Source: Methylococcaceae bacterium
GTDB lineage: Bacteria; Pseudomonadota; Gammaproteobacteria; Methylococcales; Methylomonadaceae
NCBI GenBank assembly: GCA_947484105.1
Contig: CANKON010000069.1
Location: 1-7,385, forward strand
Direction of reading: 5' to 3'
Length of the DNA: 7,385 nucleotides
The notes beneath the pieces were generated by a model. That model saw nothing but the letters and a program-made list of their open reading frames with translations, searched no databases and was not told where the DNA came from. Position numbers and translations under genes: made by a program. The stretch's first letter is position 1, and each line of letters opens with the position of its first letter. Below, piece after piece: positions 5,963 through 7,385 of this stretch.

Positions 5963-7385
5963 GCTTTGATTTAAAGTTGTCGAAGTTGTGACTGTTTTGA
6001 TTTGTTTATTTGGAATACCTTGAGCAATCGCTTTTTCATACAATGCTTCGATGTCACGAACTTGTTGTGGCATATTAAACAAATCACACGTTGAACGACG
6101 GGCTTCAATACTGCGGCGTAAATCGGCAACGTGATTGCGATTTTCTGCAAGCCAAACCGCTTTTTCTTCGTAATCGTTTAAGTTGTAAGTAATCAATTCG
6201 TCTAAGCCGAGCGAGTGCAACAAACTTCCCGCCATACGCGAGGCAAACGTTTTGCCTGTCAGCGTTAAAATCGGCAAACCCATGAATAACGCATCATTCG
6301 CTGTCGTGCCGCCATTAAACGGCGTGGTATCTAAAAACACATCTGCGATTTGATAACGTGCTAAATAATCATGTGGTGTTACGCGCGACGCAAAAATTAA
6401 CCGTTCTTTTTCAATGCCGTGAGCAATTGCAGTATTTAGCATATTGTCATGCGCCCATTCATTATCGGCGAGTAACCACAACACGCTATTTGGAACACGT
6501 TTTAAAATTCGCATCCAGTAAGCAAACATTTCTTCAGTGATTTTGTAATTGTTATTGAATGAACAGAAAACAAACGCATCTTCTGGCAATTCACAACTTG
6601 CACGAGTGGGTTTTTCACCAACAGGACGTTTTCTATCCGATACTTGGAAAACGTTTGGCATGTGCAAAACGGTTTCAGAAAAATAGGTTTCTAATTCAGG
6701 TGGAATCAAAAATTTATCGCCGATTACATAATCAATGTTTGGCAACGCGGTTGTGCCAGGAAACCCCAAATACGTTACTTGAACAGACGCGGGACGATAC
6801 GCCAAAATGTTCGGACGCACACCAGACGTTAAACCTTGTAAATCGACAAGCAAATCAATTTCATGTGAATGAATACAATGCGCGGCTTCTTCATCTGTCA
6901 TGTCTGCAACGCAAATAAATTTGTCCATTCCCGCAATCACACGCGCTCGCAATGCGGAATCATCAGGTGGGGTGAGGCAAAAACCAACGATTTCAAATTT
7001 TTCACGGTTATGTAATTCGTACAATTCAACGGTCAAAAGTGAAACGGCGTGAGTTCTAAAATCGGATGACAAATAACCAATCCGAATTTTATCGTGTTTG
7101 TAAGATGCCTGATTTTCGACTAATTGCGGTAAATTTTTGGCGACTTTTTCTTCAACAAAATCTTGTGAATTTTTCAATTGTTCTTGTGGATCATTGGATG
7201 CACTAAGCATTGCCAATGCTGACGTTCCCTGGATTAACGCCGCTTTTGAAACGCCAATCACCGATTTATAAACAGGCCATTCGCATTGTTTTTGACGCAA
7301 ATGTACCCAATGCGAAATGACTTTCGGTTGGTCAGGATTAAGCAATAAACTTTGCGTTAAAAATTGTTCAGATTCTTGAAATTGC
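5693..7385 (-). CDS. TPR-GT41 (OGT/SPINDLY-like) glycosyltransferase with DUF4160-like C-terminus (5' end outside window)
   Basis: Partial gene: the frame is open to the window edge. An in-frame TTG at 7345 is not a credible start, because residues before it (QESEQFLTQSLLLNPDQPKV) look like the end of a TPR repeat. Counting from that TTG as 1, the OGT linker HLRQKQCEW is at 15-23. The GT41 catalytic region spans about 84-442: GYLSSDFRTHAVS (H99, equivalent to the OGT His near the active site), TYLGFPGTT (191-199), NNNYKITEE (K268, equivalent to the UDP-binding Lys), LKRVPNSVLWLL (281-292) and FNGGTTANDALFMGLP (343-358, D351). Residues 462-550 form an added domain resembling DUF4160. The family transfers GlcNAc or other sugars to Ser/Thr or Asn of proteins in the cytoplasm. 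It is followed by a methyltransferase gene 40 bp downstream. Key residues are intact, so the enzyme is probably active; donor and target are unknown. Confidence 0.94.
   Translation of the reverse strand, partial: QFQESEQFLTQSLLLNPDQPKVISHWVHLRQKQCEWPVYKSVIGVSKAALIQGTSALAMLSASNDPQEQLKNSQDFVEEKVAKNLPQLVENQASYKHDKIRIGYLSSDFRTHAVSLLTVELYELHNREKFEIVGFCLTPPDDSALRARVIAGMDKFICVADMTDEEAAHCIHSHEIDLLVDLQGLTSGVRPNILAYRPASVQVTYLGFPGTTALPNIDYVIGDKFLIPPELETYFSETVLHMPNVFQVSDRKRPVGEKPTRASCELPEDAFVFCSFNNNYKITEEMFAYWMRILKRVPNSVLWLLADNEWAHDNMLNTAIAHGIEKERLIFASRVTPHDYLARYQIADVFLDTTPFNGGTTANDALFMGLPILTLTGKTFASRMAGSLLHSLGLDELITYNLNDYEEKAVWLAENRNHVADLRRSIEARRSTCDLFNMPQQVRDIEALYEKAIAQGIPNKQIKTVTTSTTLNQSEFAILSLFYGIVIRMKRAPKSTSQPHIHADFQGSTARITLNPIEISHSNLPIRQERLVLAWTEIHQDDLLANWNLVNHGETPVIIDGLK

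Noticed and set aside
6358..6918. Two plus-strand open frames (6358-6540 and 6559-6918)
   Set aside because: Both are antisense to conserved GT41 catalytic sequence and show no domain; shadow frames.
7343..7345. TTG at 7345 as the start of the glycosyltransferase
   Set aside because: The frame stays open to 7385 and the upstream residues continue a TPR-like helix, so the gene begins outside the window.

Overview
All genes in this window lie on the minus strand, so transcription runs from high to low coordinates. The DNA is AT-rich by eye. The protein families (poly-HAMP chemoreceptors, a UspA-type stress protein, a MetA-pathway-type outer-membrane barrel, a SPINDLY/OGT-like glycosyltransferase) point to a flagellated Gram-negative bacterium. 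A gammaproteobacterium of the Methylococcales/Thiotrichales kind is my inference from sequence style, not a proven assignment.

Upstream block (7385 to 5053): the 3' part of a TPR-containing GT41 (O-GlcNAc-transferase-like) glycosyltransferase is followed after 40 bp by a small class I SAM methyltransferase. The glycosyltransferase reading frame is open at the window edge. It carries an unexpected C-terminal tail that looks like a complete DUF4160 domain. Such pairs often modify surface structures such as flagellin, but the target is not visible here.

Junction (5052 to 4971): this 82-bp gap holds a good match to a sigma-28 (FliA) flagellar/chemotaxis promoter. The same promoter forms one arm of a 19-bp interrupted inverted repeat. 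The other arm covers the start codon of the next gene.

Downstream block (4970 to 1): this looks like one operon. In order it has an outer-membrane beta-barrel protein, a universal stress protein, a 49-residue single-pass membrane protein, a 6-TM chemoreceptor and a second, classical 2-TM chemoreceptor cut by the window start. The stress protein, small protein and 6-TM receptor are joined by two consecutive ATGA stop/start overlaps, which implies translational coupling. The two receptors share almost the same cytoplasmic half, a five-unit HAMP ladder plus signalling hairpin, but have unrelated sensor halves.

Taken together, the downstream block looks like a FliA-controlled sensory operon in which a stress protein, a tiny membrane protein and two chemoreceptors are made together. 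The most novel-looking items are the coupled small membrane protein, the GT41-DUF4160 fusion, and the inverted repeat that merges promoter and start codon.
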